DNA of 64,000 nt from an uncultured Bacteroidales bacterium (lineage in GTDB: Bacteria > Bacteroidota > Bacteroidia > Bacteroidales > P3), in NCBI GenBank assembly GCA_910578275.1, contig CAJTPR010000004.1, forward strand, positions 124,001-188,000, written 5' to 3'. Shown piece by piece: positions 24,599 through 32,444 of the stretch (its first letter is position 1; each line of letters opens with the position of its first letter). The notes under the pieces were generated by a model. The model was not told the origin of the DNA, made no database searches, and saw nothing but the letters and a program-made list of their open reading frames with translations. The position numbers and the translations under genes were made by a program.

Positions 24599-25330
24599 AT
24601 GCCTGTCATCCGATTGAAACGTATCTTGGTCTTGTCGACCGTCTGGTTGTTGGCGGAAGCCGCCACGGCCTACTCGCAACTGCGGCAATATGCCTCGTCG
24701 GCGAAAGTGGTGCAATTCTCGGGCGTGGTGGTAAGCGGCATCGACAGCAATCCGTTGCCGTTCTCCACGTTGCTCATCGGCTCACGCCGCCAAGGGACCA
24801 TTGCCGACGCGGGGGGATTCTTCTCTTTCGTGGCCTTGGCAGGCGATACGGTCCGTTTCACTTCGGTCGGATACCGTCCCCGATTCGTGGTGATTCCCGA
24901 CACGATCCGCTTCGATGCCTATTCGATGGTGGTTCCGATGGAACAAGACACCGTCATGCTCATGGAGGCGGTCATCTATCCCTGGCCGAGCAAGGACAAG
25001 TTCCGCGAAGCCTTCCTTAACCTCAAACTACCCGAATCGGAAGCCGACATCATCCAAAAGAACTTCAACCTGGCCGCCTTGCGCGAACAGGCGCGGAACG
25101 GGAAAATGGACGCCGACATGAATTACCGCAGCCTCATGCAACAACAGTCGGCCAGGCTCTACACGCAAAACCAAGTACCTACCGTCAACTTGCTCAATCC
25201 TTTCGCTTGGGTACAGTTCGTAAAACAATGGAAACGCCGCAAGGAAGTGGAAAGACTTCAAGGGGAGTCGTACAAAGACTATGAATCGGCACCTTCGGGC
25301 GTTTTGCCGGAATATAGCGATGAAGAATAG
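24599..25330 (+). CDS. Secreted protein with carboxypeptidase-like regulatory domain
   Basis: 243 residues. A signal peptide (about 1-26, ending TAYSQ) is followed by a carboxypeptidase-D-like beta-sandwich: VVQFSGVVVSGIDSNPLPFS, TIADAGGFFSFVALAGDTVRFTSVGYRP (about 38-100). The rest is an alpha-helical, Gln/Arg-rich C-terminal domain. The domain is the same type as the N-domain of the TonB receptor that follows, and the stop codon at 25330 overlaps the receptor start by 11 nt, so the two are made together. It is probably a periplasmic or outer-membrane-associated partner of the receptor. Function unknown. Confidence 0.82.
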   Translation: MPVIRLKRILVLSTVWLLAEAATAYSQLRQYASSAKVVQFSGVVVSGIDSNPLPFSTLLIGSRRQGTIADAGGFFSFVALAGDTVRFTSVGYRPRFVVIPDTIRFDAYSMVVPMEQDTVMLMEAVIYPWPSKDKFREAFLNLKLPESEADIIQKNFNLAALREQARNGKMDADMNYRSLMQQQSARLYTQNQVPTVNLLNPFAWVQFVKQWKRRKEVERLQGESYKDYESAPSGVLPEYSDEE

Positions 25331-27815
25331 CCTCTTTGCCTTTTTCCGGCGACTGCTGGCAAGCTGTATCTTGTCGATTCCGTTTCTCTTGCAAGCCCAG
25401 GACGCGACCATCGAGGGCTATGTTTCCGATGCCGGAGGAAAAGGCGTCGCCTTCGTCTCGGTAGGCGTGGTCAACATCGCCCGCCCCATCGGGACGACCA
25501 CGGCGGAAAACGGCTTCTTCTCGCTTCCGGTTCCTGCCGGCATCGACCTCAAAATCGTATTCAGCCATACTTCCTACCAATCCGCCGAACGGACCCTGAA
25601 CCTGCAAGCGGGCCAGAAAAAGACGATGCAGGTAAGCCTCAACACCGCCACGGTGGAGATGGAAGAAATATCCGTGCAAGGCGACCGCCGCAAGAACTCC
25701 GCCTACGTCAACCTCTCCCCCCTCGCCGGACAATCGCTACCCGGCATCGCCGGCGGCGTGGAGGGTCTGGTAATGTCCTTGCCGGGCGTGAACAACAGCA
25801 ACGAACTCAGTTCCCAATATTCGGTCAGGGGCGGAAACTTCGACGAAAACCTCGTTTACGTGAACGGCATCGAAATCTACCGGCCGTTCCTTACCCGGTC
25901 GGGCGAACAGGAAGGCCTCAGCTTCGTCAATCCCGATCTGGTGCAGACCCTCACGTTTTCCAGTGGCGGCTTCGACGCCCGGTACGGGGACAAGATGAGT
26001 TCGGTACTCGACATCCGTTACAAGCAACCCCAAGCTTTCCAAGGATCCGTAGGCCTCAGCTTCATGGGCGGCCACCTGCATCTGGAAGGGGTCACCAAAA
26101 ACCGGAAATTCTCTTACCTGTTGGGGCTGCGGCAAAAGAACTCGCAACTGGTATTGAAGAAATTGGACAAATCAGGCCAATACAAGCCTTCGTTCACCGA
26201 CTTCCAGGTGCTGCTCGCCTGGCAGGCCGATCCGAGGAACAGGATCGAACTGCTGGGAAATATCGCCCACAACCGCTACAAGTTCACGCCCAAAAGCCAA
26301 CAGACCAAATTCGGGACCTCCGGCGGCGCCAAGGCTTTCTGGGTTGACTTCGACGGCGTCGAGATAGACCGTTTCACCACCTACTTCGGGGCGTTGAGCT
26401 GGACGCATCAGCCCTCGCCACGAAACCAGCACCGTGTCACGGCCAGTTTCTTCAACACCGTGGAGAGGGAAAACTTCGACATAGAGGGGTTCTACCGTTT
26501 GAGCGAAACGATGAACGACGGCAACGGACAGGCCGCCGAAGGCGAAATCCTCGGCACAGGCCACTATATGGATCACGCCAGAAACTATCTCAACGGCATC
26601 ATCACCTCGCTCGATTATCAAGGACGGCAGGAAACCCAGGCGGCACACGTGCAATGGGGACTGAAATACCAATACGAAGACATCATCGATCATCTCGACG
26701 AATGGCACATGGAGGATTCGGCAGGCTACAATCTGCCTGCGGGACCGTCGGATCCGCCCGGAACGGAAAGCGGACCGACGCCTCCCGCCTTGCAAGACGT
26801 CTACAAGGCTGACCATCATACCGTTTCGCACCGTTTCAACGCCTTCGCGCAAGCCAGGTTCAACTTCAACACCGCCGACCGCTACGTGCTGGATGCCGGC
26901 ATCCGTTTCTCCTACTGGACGTTGAACAACGAGTTCACATGGAGTCCGCGCCTGAACCTGAACATACGTCCCCGCTGGCAACGCGAAGTGCATTTCCGCC
27001 TTGCCGTGGGACACTACGCACAACCGCCTTTCTACAAGGAAATGCGCGACCTCCGCGGCCGGTTGAACAAGAAAGTCAAGGCGCAGAAATCCATCCATGC
27101 GGTATTCTCCTCCGACCTCTACTTCAAGCTATGGGACCGACCGTTCAAGTTCACGGCGGAAGCCTATTACAAGTACCTTTACGACCTTAATCCCTACGAA
27201 ATAGACAATGTCCGCATCCGATACATGGCGGCCAACCGGGGCAAGGGCTACGCGGCGGGATTCGACTTCCGCCTGGACGGCGAATTCGTGCCGGGCGTGA
27301 ATTCCTGGATCAGCCTTTCGTTCATGAACACGCGCGAAAACATCGCCTATTACGATGCCGCCGGAGAGAAACGGCACACCGGCTGGGTTCCCCGCCCCAC
27401 CAACCAGCTTTTTTCGTTGAACCTCTACGTGCAAGACTACCTGGATTTCCTTTTCAAGAAAAAGAATTTCAAGATCTATCTCAACGCCGTCTATGCCACG
27501 GGACTTCCCTCGGGCGATTCCAAGCGTCTGGAAGACCTTTCGCTCATGAAAGGCCGCAAGACGAGGCTGCCCGACTACAAGCGCGTGGACGTAGGATTGT
27601 CGTTCCTGCTCAAAGGCGAATCGAGGAAACTCTCCCCGCGCAATCCGTTCGCCTATCTCAAGGACATATGGCTCACGCTGGAACTTTTCAACATGTTCCA
27701 GATGCGGAACACCATTTCCTATATGTGGATTTCCACCGTGGACGGCACCCATTACGCCATTCCCAACACGCTCACGCCCTTGCAGGTGAACCTCAAGCTG
27801 GACATCACTTTCTGA
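25320..27815 (+). CDS. TonB-dependent outer-membrane receptor with carboxypeptidase-like N-terminal domain
   Basis: 831 residues from the ATG at 25320; an in-frame ATG at 25281 would place charged residues before the signal. Signal peptide about 1-26 (ends LLQAQ), then a carboxypeptidase-like domain (about 27-115), a plug domain with the TonB-box-proximal EMEEISVQG, LPGVNNSNELSSQYSVRGG and ENLVYVNGIEIY, and a 22-strand beta-barrel region ending NLKLDITF with the terminal Phe of outer-membrane proteins. No SusD-like gene is nearby, so it is not a classic polysaccharide utilisation pair; the substrate is unknown. Confidence 0.93.
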   Translation: MKNSLFAFFRRLLASCILSIPFLLQAQDATIEGYVSDAGGKGVAFVSVGVVNIARPIGTTTAENGFFSLPVPAGIDLKIVFSHTSYQSAERTLNLQAGQKKTMQVSLNTATVEMEEISVQGDRRKNSAYVNLSPLAGQSLPGIAGGVEGLVMSLPGVNNSNELSSQYSVRGGNFDENLVYVNGIEIYRPFLTRSGEQEGLSFVNPDLVQTLTFSSGGFDARYGDKMSSVLDIRYKQPQAFQGSVGLSFMGGHLHLEGVTKNRKFSYLLGLRQKNSQLVLKKLDKSGQYKPSFTDFQVLLAWQADPRNRIELLGNIAHNRYKFTPKSQQTKFGTSGGAKAFWVDFDGVEIDRFTTYFGALSWTHQPSPRNQHRVTASFFNTVERENFDIEGFYRLSETMNDGNGQAAEGEILGTGHYMDHARNYLNGIITSLDYQGRQETQAAHVQWGLKYQYEDIIDHLDEWHMEDSAGYNLPAGPSDPPGTESGPTPPALQDVYKADHHTVSHRFNAFAQARFNFNTADRYVLDAGIRFSYWTLNNEFTWSPRLNLNIRPRWQREVHFRLAVGHYAQPPFYKEMRDLRGRLNKKVKAQKSIHAVFSSDLYFKLWDRPFKFTAEAYYKYLYDLNPYEIDNVRIRYMAANRGKGYAAGFDFRLDGEFVPGVNSWISLSFMNTRENIAYYDAAGEKRHTGWVPRPTNQLFSLNLYVQDYLDFLFKKKNFKIYLNAVYATGLPSGDSKRLEDLSLMKGRKTRLPDYKRVDVGLSFLLKGESRKLSPRNPFAYLKDIWLTLELFNMFQMRNTISYMWISTVDGTHYAIPNTLTPLQVNLKLDITF

Positions 27816-27830
27816 AAATCCTAAGTCAAG

Positions 27831-28343
27831 ATGAAATGGGTCGCGGCAAGCAGTGACGAACTCCCGGCGATAACGCGCATTTTCGACGAGGCGCGGGCTT
27901 TCCAACGTGCCCAAGGCTTCATCCAATGGAAAGACGGCTATCCCTCACGGGCCACGCTTCTCGACGACCTCGAAAAAGGCCACGGCTTCCTTTTCACCGA
28001 AAACGGAACCGTGGCGGGATATGTCGCGCTGTCTGCCGGTAAAGATGCCGACTACGAGCGGCTATCACATATATGGAAACACGCCGGCCTTTACGGAACC
28101 GTGCACCGGCTGGCGCTGGGCGACGCCTGGCGAGGACGCCATCTTGCCCAAAGCCTGTTCGACGCCTGCGAAAGTCATTTGCAGGCAAAAGGATGCACGA
28201 CGGTCAGGATCGACACGGGCGTGGAAAACGTCGTCATGCAACGGATCCTTGAACGCCGAGGCTACGAAAACCGCGGCACCCATGATTTCTTTCCGGGGAA
28301 AAGAATCGCGTTCGAGAAATCCTTGAAAAAATCCTTCGCCTGA
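27831..28343 (+). CDS. GNAT family N-acetyltransferase
   Basis: 170 residues. The acetyl-CoA-binding motif A is visible as LALGDAWRGRHLAQSLFDAC (about residues 97-116), where R-G-R-H-L-A replaces the consensus Q/R-x-x-G-x-G/A, and motif B as MQRILERRGYENRG near 137-150. This is a single-domain GNAT acetyltransferase; the acceptor (protein N-terminus, small amine or antibiotic) cannot be told from sequence. It follows the TonB receptor gene by 15 nt and ends 9 nt from the convergent hydrolase stop. Confidence 0.85.
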   Translation: MKWVAASSDELPAITRIFDEARAFQRAQGFIQWKDGYPSRATLLDDLEKGHGFLFTENGTVAGYVALSAGKDADYERLSHIWKHAGLYGTVHRLALGDAWRGRHLAQSLFDACESHLQAKGCTTVRIDTGVENVVMQRILERRGYENRGTHDFFPGKRIAFEKSLKKSFA

Positions 28344-28352
28344 GAGCCGTTC

Positions 28353-29420
28353 CTATTTCAAGGAATGGATCCAACGAGCCACGCGTTCCAGTACCCGCCC
28401 GTTCATCGCTTCCTCCAAGGCGGCATATTCGTTTATCGTGCAAGTACGACATTGCTGGAATAGATGGTTCAATCCCGGCATGATTTCCGTCTCCACTTGC
28501 CTGTTGCCTCCCGCTTTCAAGGCTCCGGACAAGGCTTCGAGATTAGGTTCCGGCAATACTTGCAGGTCTTCCCCTCCATTGAGCGCCAGGACGGGACATT
28601 GAACGGTACGCAAGCAAGAATCCGGGGAAAATCCAAGGAAATACAACATCCACGGCGACATGCAACGTTCCATCTGCCATTCCACCTGCCTTTCCATACG
28701 CTCGTCCTCGAACGGTTCTTCGGGAAAGTCACTGCCCATGATCTGGCGTATGACATATATCAAGGTGTCGCGAGAATCCTGCGGTGAGGGATTCCCTGAA
28801 AGCAACGCAAATACCCTGCGATTGGCCTCCCGTTGGAACCGTATGACCTGCTCCGGCAAGCCCGCCTTGCGGGCAATCGCCTCCTGTTGCAGTAAAAGAA
28901 GGCTGTCGCCCCGGATTCCGGGAGCGGCCAGCAAAACGAGGAATGCCACGTCCGGATTGCGGGCGGCCACCATCGAGACGATCGCCCCACCCTCGCTATG
29001 TCCCGCCATCCCTACCTGTTTGAACTTGCGTCCGTGAAGATATTCCATCGCCGATTCGGCATCCAACGAAAAATCATAGGTGGTCGCCGATTCGAACGAT
29101 CCCGTCGACCCACCTATCCCCCTGTCATCGTAACGCAACACGCCTATGCCGGCTTCCACCAGATAATCGGCCAACACCTGAAAGGGCTTATGACCGAAAA
29201 CTTCCTCGTTGCGGTCCTGTGGCCCGCTGCCGCTGACCAGAACCACCGTCCTGCCACGAAAACCCTTATATGGCAACGACAGCGTGCCGGCCAATGTCAC
29301 TCCTTGCGGCTTGTTGCAAAAGACGACCTCTTCCTCCGTCTTTTCCGTCCTGGGAATCTCGCGGGCGGAAAGCGACGAGAAAGCGAATAACGACATGCAA
29401 ACAAACAACGTCCGGTTCAT
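28353..29420 (-). CDS. Secreted alpha/beta hydrolase (S9-like/dienelactone hydrolase fold)
   Basis: 355 residues from the ATG at 29420 (a GTG lies just before). A signal peptide covers about 1-20 (ends SLSAR). The alpha/beta-hydrolase fold shows an oxyanion-hole LVSGSGPQDRNE (about 61-72), YDDRGIGGSTG, the nucleophile elbow GHSEGG (Ser142), a late GGEDLQV Asp and GLNHLFQ His as the catalytic triad. This subgroup is annotated as esterases or acyl-peptide-hydrolase-like enzymes; the substrate is unknown. It is probably periplasmic. A minus-strand TACCTTCG lies only 5 nt before its start. Confidence 0.87.
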   Translation of the reverse strand: MNRTLFVCMSLFAFSSLSAREIPRTEKTEEEVVFCNKPQGVTLAGTLSLPYKGFRGRTVVLVSGSGPQDRNEEVFGHKPFQVLADYLVEAGIGVLRYDDRGIGGSTGSFESATTYDFSLDAESAMEYLHGRKFKQVGMAGHSEGGAIVSMVAARNPDVAFLVLLAAPGIRGDSLLLLQQEAIARKAGLPEQVIRFQREANRRVFALLSGNPSPQDSRDTLIYVIRQIMGSDFPEEPFEDERMERQVEWQMERCMSPWMLYFLGFSPDSCLRTVQCPVLALNGGEDLQVLPEPNLEALSGALKAGGNRQVETEIMPGLNHLFQQCRTCTINEYAALEEAMNGRVLERVARWIHSLK

Positions 29421-29424
29421 CACG

Positions 29425-29432
29425 CGAAGGTA
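29425..29432 (-). promoter_or_regulatory. Possible -7 box for the hydrolase gene (near-leaderless)
   Basis: Minus-strand TACCTTCG at 29432-29425 matches TAnnTT(T/C)G and ends 4-5 nt before the ATG at 29420. No TTTG is seen at the -33 position. If used, the mRNA would start almost at the start codon. Confidence 0.33.
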
Positions 29433-29555
29433 CGAATTTCCAGACTCCCTGTCCCGTCTTCTTCCTGCATCCGGTCAAAGGCTGCGCCACGCACCGGCCA
29501 GACAAAGGCAAAGGTTTCCAAGGCCATGCCATGAAACCCGGCAGGGGAAAAGAAA

Positions 29556-29584
29556 AAAGGCCGTCCGGAAACCGGACGGCCTTT
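29556..29584 (-). terminator. Rho-independent terminator of the rpmF-plsX-fabH operon
   Basis: A perfect 13-bp stem (AAAGGCCGTCCGG / CCGGACGGCCTTT) with a 3-nt loop lies 18 nt after the fabH stop. On the minus strand the stem is followed by TTTTTTCTT, a full U tract. Confidence 0.92.
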
Positions 29585-29602
29585 CGTTGAAAGTCACTTC
29601 AT

Positions 29603-30598
29603 CTATTTGGTATCGTAAGCCCATTTGAGCCAGATACCGCCCCACGAAAAACCCGCCCCGAAAGCACAAAGGACAAGGTCGTCGCCCTTCTTGAGCTGCT
29701 TCTCCCATTCGCAAAACAAAAGGGGAATGGTAGCCGAAGTCGTGTTGCCGTATTTCTGGATATTGATCATCACATGTTCCTTGGGCACGTCCAAACGCTT
29801 CTGGACGGCATCGATGATGCGCAAATTGGCCTGATGCGGGACAATCCATACATGGGAGGGATCGAGGTTGTTGCGCTTGACGATCGTTTCGGCCGTGTCC
29901 GCCATCTTCGAGACCGCCCATTTGAATACGGGTTGTCCCTCCTGGTAGATATAGTGCATACGCTTGTCCACCGTCTCGTGGGAAGGCGGAATGAGCGAGC
30001 CGCCGGCTTTCATGTGCAGGTGTATCCAGCCCGAACCGTCGGAATGCAGGTCCTCGTCCAACACGCCCAGTTGTTCGGTAACGGGTTCCAGCAGGACCGC
30101 CGCCGCGCCGTCGCCGAATATGGGACAAGTGGAACGATCGGTATAATCGACCATCGACGACATCTTTTCCGCCCCGACCAGCACCACTTTCTTGTACCGG
30201 CCGCTTTCCACATAGTGCGAAACGGCTGAAAGGGCAAAAACGAAACCGGAACAGCCCGAATTGATGTCGAACGCGAAAGCATTCCTGGCGCCCACCTTGT
30301 CGGCCACCAGACAAGCCGTGGCCGGAAAACGCATGTCGGGCGTGACGGTAGCGCAGACAAGCAAATCTATTTCTTCGGGCGAGACGCCTTTCTTGCGCAA
30401 CAAGTCGTCGACCGCCTGTTCGGCCATATACGCCGTGGCCTTGTCGGGGTCGCGCAGGATACGGCGTTCCTTGATCCCGATACGTGTCATTATCCATTCG
30501 TCCGAGGTATCCACCATCCGGCTCAGTTCCTCGTTGGTAAGCACATAATCAGGAATATAACATCCAACTCCCGTTATGGCTGCATTGATTTTTTCCAT
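29603..30598 (-). CDS. fabH: 3-oxoacyl-[acyl-carrier-protein] synthase III
   Basis: 331 residues from the ATG at 30598; the same frame stays open upstream across plsX, but that part is antiparallel-frame noise. FabH condenses an acyl-CoA primer with malonyl-ACP to start fatty-acid synthesis. The catalytic triad is complete: Cys116 in NSGCSGF, His255 in VPHQANLRI, Asn285 in YGNTTSATIP. The GDGAAAVLL segment is also present. It starts 11 nt after plsX and ends at a strong terminator, closing the DUF177-rpmF-plsX-fabH operon that couples ribosome and lipid synthesis. Confidence 0.96.
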   Translation of the reverse strand: MEKINAAITGVGCYIPDYVLTNEELSRMVDTSDEWIMTRIGIKERRILRDPDKATAYMAEQAVDDLLRKKGVSPEEIDLLVCATVTPDMRFPATACLVADKVGARNAFAFDINSGCSGFVFALSAVSHYVESGRYKKVVLVGAEKMSSMVDYTDRSTCPIFGDGAAAVLLEPVTEQLGVLDEDLHSDGSGWIHLHMKAGGSLIPPSHETVDKRMHYIYQEGQPVFKWAVSKMADTAETIVKRNNLDPSHVWIVPHQANLRIIDAVQKRLDVPKEHVMINIQKYGNTTSATIPLLFCEWEKQLKKGDDLVLCAFGAGFSWGGIWLKWAYDTK

Positions 30599-30609
30599 AA
30601 ACCCGTTCT

Positions 30610-31575
30610 TTACGCGTTGCCGTCCTGGCTTGCATAGGCGGCGAACAACCGGCGAAGCGCATCGACCAGGCCTTGCTCGCTCATCCGCTTGGACTGCAAA
30701 AGCATGTTCTTGACGGCCAAGGCACTGGAAATGCCATGTCCCAGCACGACGGGCGCGTTCACGCCCAGGATGGGACTTCCGCCGTAGAGTTCGTAATTCA
30801 GCCTGTCGAAAAGCGGATCGCCAAGTCCCCGCTTTTGTATAAGCCTGTAAAATGTTTCTATTTCCTTCAAGACGATATTGCCCACGAAACCGTCGGTCAC
30901 CATGACATCGACATGGTTCTTGAACAACTCGCGCGGTTCCATGTTTCCCGTAAAACGGATATGGGGACATGCCTTGAGCATGGGAAAAACGGCCTGGCAT
31001 TGCAAATTGCCCTTGCCGTCTTCGGTCCCCACGTTCAAAAGTCCCACCTTCGGATCGGCTTTTCCCAATACGTAGCGGGCATACAAGCTCCCGATGATGG
31101 CGAACTGCACCATCACCTCGGGCTTGGCGTCCGGCGTGGTACCGATGTCGAGCAAAAGTCCGTACGTGCCGTCTTCTTGCGGTATCATCGTGCACGTGCA
31201 AGGCCGCGATACGCCGGGAATGCACTTTATGCTCGTGACGGCCCCCGCCAGCATGGCTCCGGAATTGCCCGCGCTGGCAAAGGCGTCCAATTGCCCTTGC
31301 GCCAACATCCTGAAACCCGTGGCGATGCCTGATCCGGGCTTTTCGGACAAGGCCTTGAGCGGCTTTTCCTCCATGGTGATTTCCTGAGGGCAATGCACGA
31401 TGGCGAACCGGTCCTGACCGACATCCCTGCGACGCAATTCCTCGCGGATAAGCGCCTCGGGCCCCAGCAGGACGACGACGTTGCCCGCACCGATCTCGTC
31501 CAAGGCCGAAACAGCCCCGTCAATGGTAGCGGCGGGGGCGAAATCTCCCCCCATTATGTCCAATCCGAATTTCAT
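30610..31575 (-). CDS. plsX: Phosphate acyltransferase PlsX
   Basis: 321 residues from the ATG at 31575 (MKFGLDIMGGDFAP); the frame extends to a TTG at 31587. PlsX makes acyl-phosphate from acyl-ACP, the donor for PlsY in phospholipid synthesis. Family motifs: GLDIMGGDFAP (3-13), ASAGNSGAMLAGA (about 99-111), LLDIGTTPDAKPE (about 140-152), GNMEPREL, VTDGFVGNIVLK, and GVNAPVVLGHG near the end. It sits between rpmF and fabH as in most bacteria. Confidence 0.95.
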   Translation of the reverse strand: MKFGLDIMGGDFAPAATIDGAVSALDEIGAGNVVVLLGPEALIREELRRRDVGQDRFAIVHCPQEITMEEKPLKALSEKPGSGIATGFRMLAQGQLDAFASAGNSGAMLAGAVTSIKCIPGVSRPCTCTMIPQEDGTYGLLLDIGTTPDAKPEVMVQFAIIGSLYARYVLGKADPKVGLLNVGTEDGKGNLQCQAVFPMLKACPHIRFTGNMEPRELFKNHVDVMVTDGFVGNIVLKEIETFYRLIQKRGLGDPLFDRLNYELYGGSPILGVNAPVVLGHGISSALAVKNMLLQSKRMSEQGLVDALRRLFAAYASQDGNA

Positions 31576-31610
31576 TACGGAAATCAAAGCGGCACGAAAG
31601 CCGCCTCTGT

Positions 31611-31799
31611 CTATGCGTTGGGCGTATTGGCTTCAACGACCTGCTTGCCGCGATAATAACCGCATTCGGGGCAAACATGGTGATACAACACGGGCGAACC
31701 GCAGTTGCCGCAAGTGGCCAACTGGGGCATATCCAATTTGTCGTGCGTTCTTCTCTTCCTGGTTCTGGTCTTGGAGAACCTCCATTTAGGATTAGGCAT
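31611..31799 (-). CDS. rpmF: 50S ribosomal protein L32
   Basis: 62 residues. The basic start MPNPKWRFSKTRTRKRRTH is the L32 signature, followed by a four-cysteine zinc ribbon: CGNC at about 30-33 and CPEC at about 43-46. All four Cys are present, so this is the zinc-binding (C+) paralogue. It lies 21 nt after the DUF177 gene, the conserved yceD-rpmF arrangement. Confidence 0.97.
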   Translation of the reverse strand: MPNPKWRFSKTRTRKRRTHDKLDMPQLATCGNCGSPVLYHHVCPECGYYRGKQVVEANTPNA

Positions 31800-31820
31800 G
31801 ATTCTATCTGTTTAAAACGT

Positions 31821-32369
31821 TTATATTCCTTCTTTCAATTTTTTCAAGGCATCCCATCGCGGATCCGTTTCCGTTCCCGTTTCCCGATCCAGGGCATGCA
31901 ACCCGCACAAGTCCAACATCGCCGGGTCGCAAGTAGGATTTCCGTTCCCGTCTTGCGGGCAAAATACCTGCATGGGACGGCTCAAGACGACGGTCTCGTA
32001 AAAATACGAAGCCAAGTCGAGGAACGTTTCCTTTTCGCTTATCCACCAAAGGTTCTCTTCGTCCAAGGCACCGGAATCTCCCTCCGAAACCGTCTTGACG
32101 ATGATTTCCTCCTCCACGTCCACGTCATAACGCAAAGGGCGCAAGCAACGATCGCATCGGGTACCCGCCGTGCCGCTGAAACGAAAGAGAAGCGACATCA
32201 TGCGTTCATGCTTTTCCAGTTCCGCCGAGACATGTACGTCAAGGTCGGAAAACGCTTCCGTTCCAGGGAACAAATCCATGAAATCCTTTCCCAAGGAATA
32301 CGAAAACGTATGTTTGCCCTCATTCAATCCGACGAATTCCAAACGGAACCCGTTTCCTTTTCTCGACAT
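31821..32369 (-). CDS. DUF177 (YceD) family protein
   Basis: 182 residues. The core has the DUF177 cysteine pair CDRCLRPL (about 78-85) and a second Cys cluster near residues 137-155 (CPQDGNGNPTCD, DLCGLH), typical of the Bacteroidetes form. YceD/DUF177 proteins are encoded just before rpmF; a role in 23S rRNA accumulation has been reported for the plant homologue, but the bacterial function is not settled. It is the first gene of the operon. A minus-strand TACCTTTG box precedes it by 22 nt. Confidence 0.87.
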   Translation of the reverse strand: MSRKGNGFRLEFVGLNEGKHTFSYSLGKDFMDLFPGTEAFSDLDVHVSAELEKHERMMSLLFRFSGTAGTRCDRCLRPLRYDVDVEEEIIVKTVSEGDSGALDEENLWWISEKETFLDLASYFYETVVLSRPMQVFCPQDGNGNPTCDPAMLDLCGLHALDRETGTETDPRWDALKKLKEGI

Positions 32370-32391
32370 GCGCAGGCACGATTAAAGCCCG

Positions 32392-32399
32392 CAAAGGTA
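32392..32399 (-). promoter_or_regulatory. -7 box for the DUF177-rpmF-plsX-fabH operon
   Basis: Minus-strand TACCTTTG at 32399-32392 matches TAnnTTTG and lies 22 nt before the DUF177 start. A clear TTTG at -33 is lacking. Confidence 0.48.
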
Positions 32400-32415
32400 A
32401 TATTTTTTTAGAAAA

Positions 32416-32437
32416 CTCCCGCTTTTTTAAACGGGAG
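32416..32437 (-). terminator. Terminator-like hairpin after the adhesin gene
   Basis: On the minus strand CTCCCG and CGGGAG form a 6-bp stem around TTTAAAAAAG (inner TTT/AAA pairs can extend it), followed by TTTTCTAAAAAAATA. It begins 7 nt after the adhesin stop at 32445. Confidence 0.55.
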
Positions 32438-32444
32438 CGTTCTC

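Noticed and set aside
30599..31393. Extension of fabH frame upstream through plsX
   Set aside because: FabH similarity starts exactly at the ATG at 30598; the upstream part overlaps plsX in another frame.
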